Source: Aristolochia californica
Taxonomy: Eukaryota > Streptophyta > Magnoliopsida > Piperales > Aristolochiaceae
Assembly: GCA_029961685.1 (NCBI GenBank)
Contig: JARWKL010000016.1
Location: forward strand, 377,001 to 441,000
DNA length: 64,000 nucleotides
Direction: 5' to 3'
The notes under the pieces: model-generated
What the model saw: the letters and a program-made list of their open reading frames with translations, nothing else
What the model was told of the DNA's origin: nothing
The model's database searches: none
Position numbers and translations under genes: made by a program
Shown: positions 1-16,678 of the stretch, in pieces
Layout of the letters: the number at the start of each line of letters is the position of its first letter
Position numbering within the stretch: position 1 is the stretch's first letter

Positions 1-480
1 TTGAATCACTTTTGATGAAGGAGCATGATTCTATCTTAGATTTCTTCACAAAGTCTTGACGGTGGTGAATCAAATGAAGAGATTATGAGAAAAGATTGAA
101 GATGTTCGGGTTATAGAGAAATTTTTTTACTCCCTCAACTCAAAATTCAATCATGTGGTGGTAGTCGTTGAAGAGTCTAAAGACTTGGAGAACATATCCA
201 TTGATGAATTAAATAGGTCATTACACGCCCATGAGGAGAGAATGAATCAAAGCAAACAAGAGCAACTTAAGTAAACCTTGCAAGCGAAGTTCTCTCTCAA
301 ATCCAAAGGCAAAAGCACTTTGAGAGGTAGAAGAAGTCAAGGACATGGTAGAGGTCGTGGACATGGCCAAAGAAGAGGTAATGATGAGCAAAACCTTATT
401 TTTTTAGAATATAAACCAGACTTTTCAAAGAGGTCGTGAAAGAGGAAGAGGAAAAGGAAACAATGGAAGCAATTATTGGA
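1..480 (+). pseudogene. copia gag (UBN2-type) remnant
   Basis: The plus strand reads as a copia gag polyprotein fragment. It contains a stretch around LENISIDELNRSLHAHEER, followed by a basic Gly/Arg-rich tract (RGRGHGQRRG-like) typical of the region before the CCHC knuckle. In-frame stops and frame changes are present (for example near 85-110 and at 271), so it is not translatable. No zinc knuckle is visible. Confidence 0.75.
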
Positions 481-498
481 GAAATAATGAGGTAAGAA

Positions 499-948
499 TT
501 GACAAATCTAAAATTGAATGCTATTTTTATGGGAAATAGTACAATTTCTTGTTTTTCCAAGAAGCAGCCCATAGTCTCGCTTTCAACATGTGAATTTGAG
601 TATGTTGGTGTAACTTCTTCTGCCTATCATGTAATTTGGTTAAGAAAGCTATTAAAGGAACTCCATTTGGAACAAAGTGAAGCAACCAAGATTATGATAG
701 ACAATAAATCAGCACTTGCTCTGGCAAATAATCCAATGTTTCATGACCAATTCAAGTATATTGATACAAGATATCACTTCATTCAGGAGTGTATTGAAAA
801 AATAGAAGTTGAGATGGAATATGTAAAGTCACTTAATCAAGGTATTGACATTTTCACAAACCCTCTCAAATATGAAAGTTTTCATAAGCTGAGAATGTTG
901 ATAGGTATTGCAAAAATATCAAGTTTAAGAGGGGGTGTTGGATATTAA
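499..948 (+). pseudogene. copia RNase H domain remnant
   Basis: A 149-residue open stretch matches the C-terminal RNase H domain of plant copia polyproteins. It shows the sequence SKKQPIVSLSTCEFEYVG, a WLRKLLKEL helix, the IMIDNKSALALANNP block with its conserved Asp, and the RYHFIQE segment. The frame ends just inside the start of the LTR, as usual for copia. The rest of pol is absent upstream, so this is a remnant and not a functional gene. Confidence 0.85.
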
Positions 949-1418
949 ACTTGACTAAAATCAAATAATCAGTTAGAAGGGTTATTCTCTTCCAAATGGT
1001 ACAATTAATATGTCATTGGAAAATTATGTCTGTCTAGGTTCTAATGAATCAAACCATTCATGAATTAAAGTTTTCCAGAAGAAGTTATTGCCAATTTACT
1101 ATAGCTTGTTTAACAAAACAAAAAATGCATGCATTTATTGATTAGCATCTTTTGGTGTGATAAGACGCAACTATTGATTAGTGTTTACTGGTGTGAAAAT
1201 ATGCATCTATTGATTAGTATCTTTTGGTGTATAAGATGCATCTAGAGAATGTATTTGCTTGCAAATCATTAAATGTAGAAGTATCTTTTGAGTGGTACAA
1301 ATACCCATGTACTTAAGCTTTGAAGAAACAACCAATTGAATTAAGAATTCCTTTTATCCTTTGTCTTTCTTCTTCCTTTATTTTTCATTGAGTTGTTTGC
1401 CCACTATAGCTTCCAACA
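936..1418 (+). repeat. copia 3' long terminal repeat
   Basis: The LTR begins TGTTGGAT directly after a purine tract ending in five Gs (931-935) and ends TTCCAACA, so the ends form a 6-7 bp inverted repeat of the TG...CA type. Length is 483 bp. Inside, at about 1133-1250, a unit resembling 'attgattagcatcttttggt' occurs three times with small differences. The partner LTR is not in the window. Confidence 0.8.
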
Positions 1419-1921
1419 AAGAACAAATCTATGAACTACATGACCTCGGTTTATGGAAATGCACACTCAAAAAATATTTGAACCCTTTGGCAATCAATAT
1501 CACTTTGTTTGGGGCCAGAAATACTTAAAAAGAGTGGTGATCTCATAGATATTTTATCCTTTTTTATCAAACACGATAAAATCTTCATAAAAAAAATTAT
1601 TTTATTCTGTTGTTGAATACATAAATGGGACTCTTACAGACTTTAAAGATTTATAGACGCTGGATCAAAGCTTAAAAGATTGTTCTGCAATAGTTCTAAC
1701 TCGATTTGTTCGAGCAGATAGTATTGTTCATTCTAGCTCTTCTGCCACCGATGGCACCATTTCCACCGGACTAATGTTATTCGATTAAAACAAACTTCAG
1801 GCTGTCTTTTTTTCCTGTTTTCATCAGAAAGAAAATCTTCTTAATATACATTACATAGCTCCAAGTCGGAAAGAAAAAGCCATTGACAGAAGTGAGAACT
1901 TTATTTTCCGACAATTACCCG
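1419..1921. other. gap: copia flank and 3' region of the permease gene
   Basis: No coding signal was seen on either strand. The part next to 1922 should hold the 3' untranslated region of the minus-strand permease gene. Nothing else recognisable was found. Confidence 0.6.
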
Positions 1922-4340
1922 CTAATTCTCAGACTTGAAAGGTTTGTAGGTAGAGACATCTTTTATTAGGCCCTGAACCGAGGCCACCGCCGCACATATG
2001 GAGACGATCAAGCACACCCCACTCAGAATCTTCAACCAAATCCAGGTCGCCGAATATCTGGGGATCTTCTGCTGCGCCAAGTACATCTCCACCGGAAAAT
2101 AGACCGTCAACGGCCAAAACGTAAATGCTCCGAGCAGGCCGACGAAGTCGTTAAAAAAGGGGAAGATCATCGCCACCACTGCCATCACAATCACGTACGT
2201 CGTCCTCCATACCAGACGGAAGAAGTTGACGGCGTAGCTGCCGTTGAAGGGAAGCCGGACGGCGTGCTCGTTCGTCACGAACCCCTTGTTAGGCCAGCGG
2301 CCCCGCGCCCATTTCTCCACGAACTGGTAGAGGGGTTGACTGAAGACCTGCAATTGACATGGACGGGTGTGGTTAGAGACTCAGACGAGAGACCGTGTAA
2401 TGCGGGGGCGGACGGACCTGATAGGCGCCGATTAGATGAATGGCGATGCAGATATTGGCGACGTCGACGAGCCAGAAGGGCTCGAAGAAGCCGAAGCCGG
2501 TTAAGAAGTTGCCAGGAGCTCTGTTGCCGAACGCCGCGTAGCCCAGGATCCCGCAGAGCAAGTAGAAGAAGGTGGTCGTGAAGACACCAATTAAGGTGGC
2601 CCTCTTCATTATCTGGTTCTCCGGTGGACTAGATTTTAAGGTGTCCTGCACTTAAATTACACGGATGACCTCAGAGAGACAACTTCTACTGCGTAATTTA
2701 ATAATTTTCAGGCCAAAAAAATAAAAAAATAATATTAATAAAAATCATGAAAAAGAGGTTGCCGCCGCGTTGCCCCTTGCCTGGATTTCGACAAGGACGG
2801 TAGAGAAAGCGTAGGCGAAGGATATGTCTCCAAGCGCTTGGAAGGTGCTCCACACCTTCTCACTCCCTGATACATCGACTCCGATTGTCACACCAGTTAA
2901 GGTGGTCCTCCCTGCATCGCCCTCTGCAATTCCAGGTACCCCATCACTTTGATTTTTTGTTCTATTTCTACGGCGGAAGAGATAAGTAACTGAAGAAGAC
3001 GATGATGAGCAAGTGAAGCGGGGACCTGCAATTTTGGCAACGGACAGTCCGAGGCCAATGGAAGAATATGCGAAAGACATGATCGCTGCTATTATGGACA
3101 GAAACCAGAGCTTGTGGAAGTTCGGGATTTGCGACAGGAGGATCTGAAAGCTTGCGAAGATGAGCATGAAGGGAGTGTCGGAAGTGGAGCATTTGGCGTG
3201 CCGGCCGTGCTTGTGGAAACAGTTGGATTTGTGAACCGCCCTGAACAACGGAAAAACCAGTACAGAATTCGACAAAGATTCTTTATTGTTCATCTTAAAA
3301 GAGAGAAGTGCTTTCTTACACCATGCTGATGGATGCTGTTATCGTGTAGCCGATTGAAATGCCTATGAGATTTCCGTACTGTGCTATTCCACACAGTTTC
3401 ACTTTGACGCCTCCTGCAAAAGATACAGAGGCCGTAAACAATAACATGAGTGAGAGTCAAAGAAAGCAGACATTAACGTTATATTAGTCAAGTCATGGGG
3501 AACTAGTTGAAAGATTTCAATAACGAGAACGATCAGAAAAAAAAAAAAAAAAGTCTGCATCAATGATGTGTCATCAGCAGACGAGAAAACATCTTCCCCT
3601 CTTAAATTCGGTCTCATCTCCAATTCCTCTAGCCCGTTATTCTCCGCGTGTCCGCAGGTCCTTCCAGCACAGGGAAAACAGAAAGCGGAATAAAAGTTTT
3701 CGCCGTTTGGGTTCATGGTGGTTGTGTACTACCTAAAGAACTTTCTCTCTCTCCACCCATGGTCCCTGGAGATAAAGAAATGGATAAAGGGAGAAAATAG
3801 AACATCCCGTAGAATATGTTGGGTTTGTTTGAAAAACCCCTCTTCTGTGTAGAGGCTATTTGACATTTGAGTTTCTTCTGAGATTCTATCTTGGTTGTGT
3901 TTACCTAGGTTAGCTCTCACGACATCCATGTAAGTATAGTTCCTCTTGCCAGTGACAGGGTCAGGAGATCTATAACAATCTGCAAGAAGAGTGGACATAA
4001 ACCAAGTGATTAAGGAGAAAGCCGAGAGAACAAGAGGGCCAGCCACCCATCCCAGTTGAGCATTCGCCCACGCGAGAGAAAGCACCCCAGATCCAATGAC
4101 GGCCGTTATAATATGAGCACTTGCAGTCCAGACGGTCCCTGAAAACCCAGCACAAAAACGAGTAAGCCGCCATTCGTTTTCCGATATCCACCCCCATAAA
4201 ACTTAAAAACTTAGAAGAAGAACAAGCAAACGTGGGAGAAGAGCCTAGATGATACCTGTTCTTTTAACCTTCCCGTCATCGTCGAACTCGTTCCGATCGG
4301 AACCGGGTGCTGTAGTCTCCTTAGCCGTCTCTATGGTCAT
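1922..4340 (-). CDS. AAP6: amino acid permease, AAP1/6/8 clade
   Basis: This is an H+-coupled amino acid importer of the plasma membrane (AAP family, AAAP superfamily). Exons on the minus strand are 4340-4256, 4138-3905, 3413-3320, 3240-3026, 2923-2781, 2645-2418 and 2347-1922. They total 1425 bp and 474 residues, the usual AAP length. The start lies in a strong context (GCCGCCATGA). Family blocks appear in order: KRTGTVWTASAHIITAVIG, SLAWANAQLGWVAGP, RSNLG-like RANLGG, GYTITASISMVAV, SNCFHKHG, LSQIPNFHKL, FQALGDISFAYAF, VEIQDTLKSSPPENQ, FGFFEPFWLVD, FFRLVWRTTYV and FWPLTVYFPVEMY. The whole is strongly hydrophobic with about ten to eleven membrane spans. One intron (2780-2646) uses a GC donor (CAG|GCAAGG). 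Clade placement rests on remembered similarity to Arabidopsis AAP1/AAP6/AAP8. AAP6 is preferred because XK2 is the neighbour. Confidence 0.93.
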
Positions 4341-4372
4341 GGCGGCCCTCCAATCCGCTCTACGGTACAGAG

Positions 4373-4412
4373 GAGGGAAGGGAAGAGAAGAGAAGAGAAG
4401 AGAAGAGGAGGA
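4373..4412. repeat. GA-rich tract in the permease 5' leader
   Basis: A run of GAAGA/GGAGAA units lies 35-70 bp upstream of the permease start. It reads as a CT-rich tract on the transcribed strand, a common feature of plant core promoters and leaders. Confidence 0.6.
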
Positions 4413-7255
4413 AGAAGGAAAAAGTAGAAGGAAAAATGGAGATTCTGTGGGGTCTTAAAAGGATAGGAACGCTGAAGGCGCTGTAGACTCAGTTAATGCA
4501 ACACTGGCTCATGCTAACAAACAAAAACCGCTGCTTAGTCACAATAAATGATAGGTTACAGGGTGGGCCCAGAACTCTTCATGGGCCCCACACTGCATTG
4601 TGAATTGGGCCTTCCTTAGATGTCACATCTTGTCTTCTCTTCCAAGTAAAGAGAGGAGAAGATATTATTAAGCTGCGGTAATTAGGGTTAAAAAGTAAGT
4701 TAACCCTTAATCATCACCCCATTGTTCTTGTGAATATATTTTCTTTTTTCTGGAAAATATTTTCTTCCCCACTTTCCGATTAGACTAAAACTCAAGAAAA
4801 TATTTTTCTCCCAACTTTTTTTTCCGATATTTTTGTCGTTTTTTTACAAAAAAACAAGAAAAAAAAACTCAATAAACCTTTTTTCGTCGAGCTCTTCCCT
4901 TATTTGCAGGGTTTTGTCTTAATATCGATATTAGTAAGGTATTTGATACACTCTTGTGAGACTTCCTTACCAAATTCTAACAAGAAAGAGGTCTCCTCCG
5001 CCCGCACTCAATTAACTTAATTATGGCCTTCGTTACCTCCCCGACAATTTAAACACTCCCATGTGGTACTCTTCTTGTTCATTCTTTATGTACCCACTTA
5101 CCTTTTTAGCTTATGCCAATGGCTGCCCATTCATTCCCTAAGCAACTAAATTAATGATCAAATTATCCTTTTTATTAACTATTTTTTAAAATAATAATTA
5201 TCAAATTCATTCATTCATTCGTCCAGTTTTCATCAATTCTGTGTTTTTCCTTCGTTACAATTAGCACAGTAGTAGTGGTTGTGTGAGTGAAACACCCCAA
5301 CATCGATTTCCTTTCCTGGCATCCGACAAAACAGTCCTAATTTGCCGTTAAAGCAATCTCCGTTATCTGCCGGGTTTTTTTTTGTGTTTGTACAGTCTGA
5401 GGTTGACGATTGATTTGACGTTGTGATTACTACGGTCGGCGAACCAGAATTTTACATTTAAATATGGAGCTTTCGTGTTTTTTCGATTGGAAATGCTTCT
5501 AGCTTCGGGTTAAAGAGATAAATGACCCCATTAATTACCTCTTCTGTAATTCGAGTTTTATCCACACTTTCCTCTTCCACAATCCGCATACTCAGAGCAG
5601 CCTTCGTTTTCTAAAAAAGACCCGGCTTAATTCCATTTTGTGTAAAAACTGATAAAGCTTTGTGGAGGAGGATAACGATGGACCGCGTGAAGAAGAAAAA
5701 GAAGTGAAAGAGTGACTGGTGGCAGGGTAGGACAAGCTGGATTTAATGCTCCAGTGGTGGTTGTCACAGTCTGCAGAATCAAATAATCTGCGAAGAAGGC
5801 CTACAGTAGTGTTCATAAAAGATACAGCCATGAATTTTGAATAGGGGTCTGCAGTGGAATCCGATTCGTGAGCGAGGCTGTCGTTTCCTTTTGCGAAGCT
5901 TTTTTGAAATGCGTGAGTTTGGGGAAAGCGGAAGATTGGTCGTCTTCCATCGCCTGCTCGAGTTTGAGGATTGATGATGGCGATCTAGAAATATGACAAA
6001 AATCTGTATTTGCACCAGTTGATTGAAGCCATTGGCGAAGCGGGCTCGATGCTCTGGGACGTCTCTCGATGCCTTGTAATTCCCCTTCTTCTCCTCCGGT
6101 GATTCACGTGTTGACCCTTGAATTGAAACTCTGGAACGTCCCTCCACTCTGAAGGCTACTGTTTGTTTGTTCGTCACGGTCTCTCTGTTTTCAAGAATTT
6201 TTTTTTGTTTTTCAAATCTCGAGTTTATGGAATCTTTTTACTTTCCTTTTTGTTTTATTTTTCTATGTTTTAGTTGAAGCTAAAAGAAGAAAACTTCATT
6301 GACTTACGGGGGTTAGTCTCCCAAATGGATTTTTGAAGTTCAAGCTCATGTCTAACACAAAGATCATGTTAGTTATGTATATAAAGATCATCTTCGTACT
6401 TGGTTTTAGTGTTGACGACTTCATATGTACTGAAAAATAGTTTTTGGTGTTAGTGCCCCAACATGAGAAAAATATAAAAAACAAGAGAATCCCTAAACCC
6501 TTACAATACACTTAATTATAACATAATCCTTAAACCCCAAATTAGGTAAAATAACTATTATTACTACACGAATAAGTTATTTAATGTATAATTAAATATA
6601 TTAATATATGTATTAATTGAATTAGATATTTTATTATACATTAATATGGTAATTACATGAGCCAATGAAATATGCACATGATTAATTACAAATAATAAAT
6701 AAATAACGTTATAAATAACAAAAACGAAAGTAATACGTTAAGTTATTAATTTATTAATAACATATGATATACTTTAATCTAAAAATAAATAATTTAAGAA
6801 ATTTTTTTTATCTAATCATACACTATATATTTGTACATAATATATTTTATGTATTATTAATTAATAATATATTATCACAAAATTTAAAACCATTGGTTTA
6901 ATTAACTATAGCAATCAGATAATTATGCCAAAATAATTTATCAAATATTTATTTTAACAATATTTTAATTATGACTATTAAATCAATATTTTAATATAGT
7001 AATTATAAAAAACATAAATAAAAATAATTATTTTATAAATAAATTTTATAAATTAATGATTTTTATGACGATAGTTTAATTTTTCCTAACTTATGAAAAA
7101 TTAAACCATCGTCGTCTTCCTCAGCGGCGACAAGCCAGTGGGCAACGGCGACGACGGCGGTCAACGCCGACAGAGGCGGCACTCCGACGGTACGCCGAGA
7201 GGGAAAAGAGAGGGAAAAGAGAGGGAGGCCGAGAAGCTTTGCAATAGATGTTCAA
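4413..7255. other. intergenic, no supported gene; AT-rich block
   Basis: This contains the divergent permease promoter side and then unrecognised sequence. Two overlapping minus-strand open stretches (5592-5831 and 5779-6177) have no recognisable domain and no partner exons. From about 6540 to 7100 the DNA is extremely AT-rich (TAAT/ATTA runs). At 7105 it switches abruptly to GC-rich sequence with GGCGACGACGGCGG-like runs. This edge suggests an insertion or rearrangement, but no terminal repeats were found. Confidence 0.5.
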
Positions 7256-7304
7256 CTTCCGTTGTAGAGCCTCTTAGTTTCCCGTACTCTACAACGGAGG
7301 TCGA
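7256..7304. repeat. short inverted repeat (hairpin)
   Basis: The 15-bp arms ACTTCCGTTGTAGAG (7256-7270) and CTCTACAACGGAGGT (7290-7304) pair at 14 of 15 positions around a 19-base loop. No gene context. Confidence 0.65.
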
Positions 7305-7460
7305 GAGGGAGAGGCCGTAGAGAGGGAGACCAGAGAGGGACGGTGGAGACAAGAAAGGGAGCAGAGAGCTCAGGGTTTAGGGAGACGACAGAGGAGCTGC
7401 CGGAACAAGAGAGGGGTGCGGGAACGAAATGGCAGAAATGAGTGAGAGGGTGTGTAGCAG

Positions 7461-7592
7461 AGAGAGCCCCACACTCATTTCATGTACATGATTATCAAAA
7501 TTGGGCAGAAAGTACTTTCCGCCGTTTACTTTTGGGACATGATCTCTTGAGTCATGGATGATCATGTACATGACATGAAGTTTGGCGCTCTC
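7461..7592. repeat. fold-back element, ~132 bp
   Basis: Imperfect arms of about 35 bp face each other (7461-7496 and 7557-7592). The core TCATGTACATGAT is identical in both arms, and matching GAGAGCxCC ends lie outside it. The loop holds the perfect palindrome GAAAGTACTTTC (7508-7519). This is compatible with a small fold-back MITE or a hairpin RNA source. No target duplication was identified. Confidence 0.55.
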
Positions 7593-8514
7593 TAACAACT
7601 TAAGGACATGAACTGAATAATGCGCATGAAGATCATGTCCTGAGTCATATTGACTAACCCCCCTATTTTAATTTGAATACATGAGTTCCGATTTATAATA
7701 TAGAAAAGTAGGAGATTTTCCCCTATATTACTTCTGGTTTAATGAGATTTTCCCCTATGAGAGTCATGTAAAAGTCTTCCATATTTCTCTTCAACACTCT
7801 GCCTTGGTTAGATATATTATGGCAAAAACAAATTCATGATCAGCTCATCTTTTGGTTCTTGCCATGATCTAAGTCCGGTGTGGCACCCATTTTGATCCTC
7901 TTTCTTTTTAATTCTGTATTTTTAATTGAAATATATAAAATCTCTATTTAATAAATAAAATCATAATTAATGGATATATAATTGGGATAATTAATTGGTT
8001 AGGTAAGAAATTTTGTTCTATTTAATAAATAATAAATAATAAATATGTATAAATGGATAAAATCGATTCCTCTAATGGCGGAGAGTCAGGCAGCAGGAGG
8101 AGGGGGTGGCCTCATGTGCTGACATGGAGCCACTTATGCTGCCACGTCATAGCTTTACACATTCCAAAGATTATTGATGGTCGTTGGCTGTTCGCATCTA
8201 TGCGCACGTCAGCAGCAACACCACTGTTTTCCCTCTTCGACCTGATCAACTTCAGGGGGGAAGATAAATGGAAATACAAGTTTGAATTCGGTTGGATTTT
8301 TTAAAGGAAAGAAATATGCGGGATTCCTTCTCATCCGTGTCGCCTAAATGTGTGCTGTAGGTTCTGCACATCCCAATTAATTCCAATTGTGAACGGTCGA
8401 GAAATTGATAAACGACTGGTTTCTTTGATTTGGCGACAACCCTTTTTGTCTCCTTTCCAGTTTTCCCCTTTGCTCGTTAAGAGAATTCGAAGTTTGCTTC
8501 CCCTGGTTGGAGAG
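7593..8514. other. upstream region of XK2
   Basis: No convincing gene. The open stretch 8053-8304 (+) shows no recognisable domain. The last ~200 bp must contain the XK2 promoter and leader, but no clear TATA box was seen. Confidence 0.5.
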
Positions 8515-12641
<4,127 letters not shown>

Positions 12642-12684
12642 AACTGCATCGAAGGACCAAGAAAGTGGCATACAGATCTAGTTC

Positions 12685-12690
12685 AATAAA
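12685..12690 (+). terminator. polyadenylation signal of XK2
   Basis: A canonical AATAAA lies 43 bp after the XK2 stop codon, a plausible position for the near-upstream polyadenylation element. Confidence 0.5.
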
Positions 12691-13536
12691 GTTGGTGGAA
12701 TTTAAACTACAGTTTAATTAATGGATTTTAGAGTTTCTTATTTGCCCTAGTGTAGAGACTGTGAGACTGAGTAAAAGAAGTTTAAGAGCTTTTGTAAAAG
12801 ATTTTAGAGTTCAACTGGTGATTAAACTCAGCTGATTTGGGTTCAATTTGATTAGTTACCTTGATGGTTTTATAATATCACACTAGTAGTAGATAATTTT
12901 TAAACTTTAGTTTTTCTATTTCAGCCTTAGATGATTCCATCAATGAAAGAATTATATGAAACGTCTTGGGTGATTCATGAGAAACATTTGCCCTCAGTCG
13001 CTTGCAACACTGATTGAAGTGAAAGAGGAGGCTGAGGGCATTTCAGACTAAGGTGATTGCATAGTTGCCAAATATGAATGTCTTCAAGAAAAAAACCTTT
13101 CCCTTGAACAAGAACCAGAAGTTGGATCGGATCGGGAGCGATGCCCACCCCTATAACAGTATATCTTGCACCGCATCTTGAGTCCCCAAATATGAACAAA
13201 CCATAGGACCTTGATTTATAGAGGGCACGCCAGACTCTAGGGTACAACTACCTCCGTGTAGCTTTAGCGTTTGGGAAAGAAAACTCATTACTATTCAAAA
13301 CACTACTCTCACGGGGTACGAAATGAATAAACGACAGTAGTATGCCACAAGTGGCTTGAAATTTTAACTTGGTGCATCATAAACACCATAATCAAAGTCA
13401 TAGCAGTACTATAAAAACATGTTCCCGGTACAGACGCATCACATAAAAAAAAACAGGAAGGACCTCTCGATAACAAACGACACACCAAACAACACACTTA
13501 TATGGTAAAAAAATAAACAGGAGGAGAATTTCACCC
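12691..13536. other. convergent intergenic region between XK2 and alpha-tubulin
   Basis: XK2 (+) and the tubulin gene (-) converge here, so both 3' untranslated regions lie in this stretch. The minus-strand open stretch 12975-13247 shows no known domain. Nothing else recognised. Confidence 0.55.
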
Positions 13537-15974
<2,438 letters not shown>

Positions 15975-16048
15975 TCAGGCAAGAGAGCCGGCAAAGAGGG
16001 CGTTTATGATGACGCCTTCCGGTTATGCGTTTTCGCATTTGGATCTGA

Positions 16049-16056
16049 ATTTATAG
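16049..16056 (-). promoter_or_regulatory. probable TATA box of alpha-tubulin
   Basis: On the minus strand the sequence CTATAAATTC lies about 115 bp upstream of the tubulin start codon, a normal spacing for a plant TATA box plus leader. Confidence 0.55.
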
Positions 16057-16451
16057 CGGGAAGAAGGGGAAAGAAGGAGAAGCAGTTAAAATTAGAAATT
16101 AAAAAAAATCCAGTTGTTAAACCGCGGTTAGCTAACTCGGGTTAGGATGGCTGACAGGACAGGACGATTCGCGGCACTGTCTCGCGACAGAGCCGAACCA
16201 GCCGGCCAACAACCCGTGGTTGAACTTTTCTATTATGGTCCGCCCCTCCACAGAAACTCAGTAACCCCCACCATTATCCGCGATCTGGACGGCAGTAATT
16301 TGACCACACCTCTTTAAATTTTTAAGGTCATGCGACGCGAGCCACCATAACTACCGTCGTTCAAAAACTTTTGAAAACCACCGATGAGTGCTCGGTAACC
16401 GATCATCTTCACCGCACCAAACCTTCGTGAATAAGCATTGTCTTCAAAATA

Positions 16452-16526
<75 letters not shown>

Positions 16527-16678
16527 GACAATAAAAACACTTGAGTACAAATCAATCATAAATTTAAATTGTTTATTTTATTATCTATATATATATATAT
16601 ATATAACTTCTTTCTAAATCTTCTTATGCATCTCCTTCTCCGTCAGGTTAATGCAAAGGACCATTCCCTTCTCTAGGG
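16057..16678. other. tubulin upstream region with microsatellites
   Basis: No gene seen. The stretch holds the distal tubulin promoter, an (AAT)n then (AAAT)n microsatellite at 16449-16525 and a short (TA)n run at about 16584-16604, before the left end of a hAT element. Confidence 0.6.
16449..16525. repeat. (AAT)n/(AAAT)n compound microsatellite
   Basis: About 38 bp of AAT units run directly into about 38 bp of AAAT units. Confidence 0.95.

Larger units (their letters stand above)
1..1418 (+). mobile_element. Ty1/copia retrotransposon, internally deleted, 3' part
   Basis: A gag-like segment (1-480) is joined almost directly to the end of a copia-type RNase H segment (499-948). A purine-rich tract and a 3' LTR follow. 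The protease, integrase and most of the reverse transcriptase that normally lie between gag and RNase H are missing, so this is an internal deletion derivative. The 5' LTR lies outside the window, so total length and target duplication cannot be judged. Confidence 0.85.

Noticed and set aside
5592..6177. Overlapping minus-strand open frames of 79 and 132 residues
   Set aside because: No domain, no partner exons with plausible splice sites, and basic low-complexity composition; not supported as a gene.
12975..13247. 90-residue minus frame between XK2 and tubulin
   Set aside because: Lies in the convergent 3' untranslated regions and has no domain.
16449..16604. CRISPR-like or satellite array
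   Set aside because: Simple AAT/AAAT and TA microsatellites only; no spacer structure, and the genome is eukaryotic.
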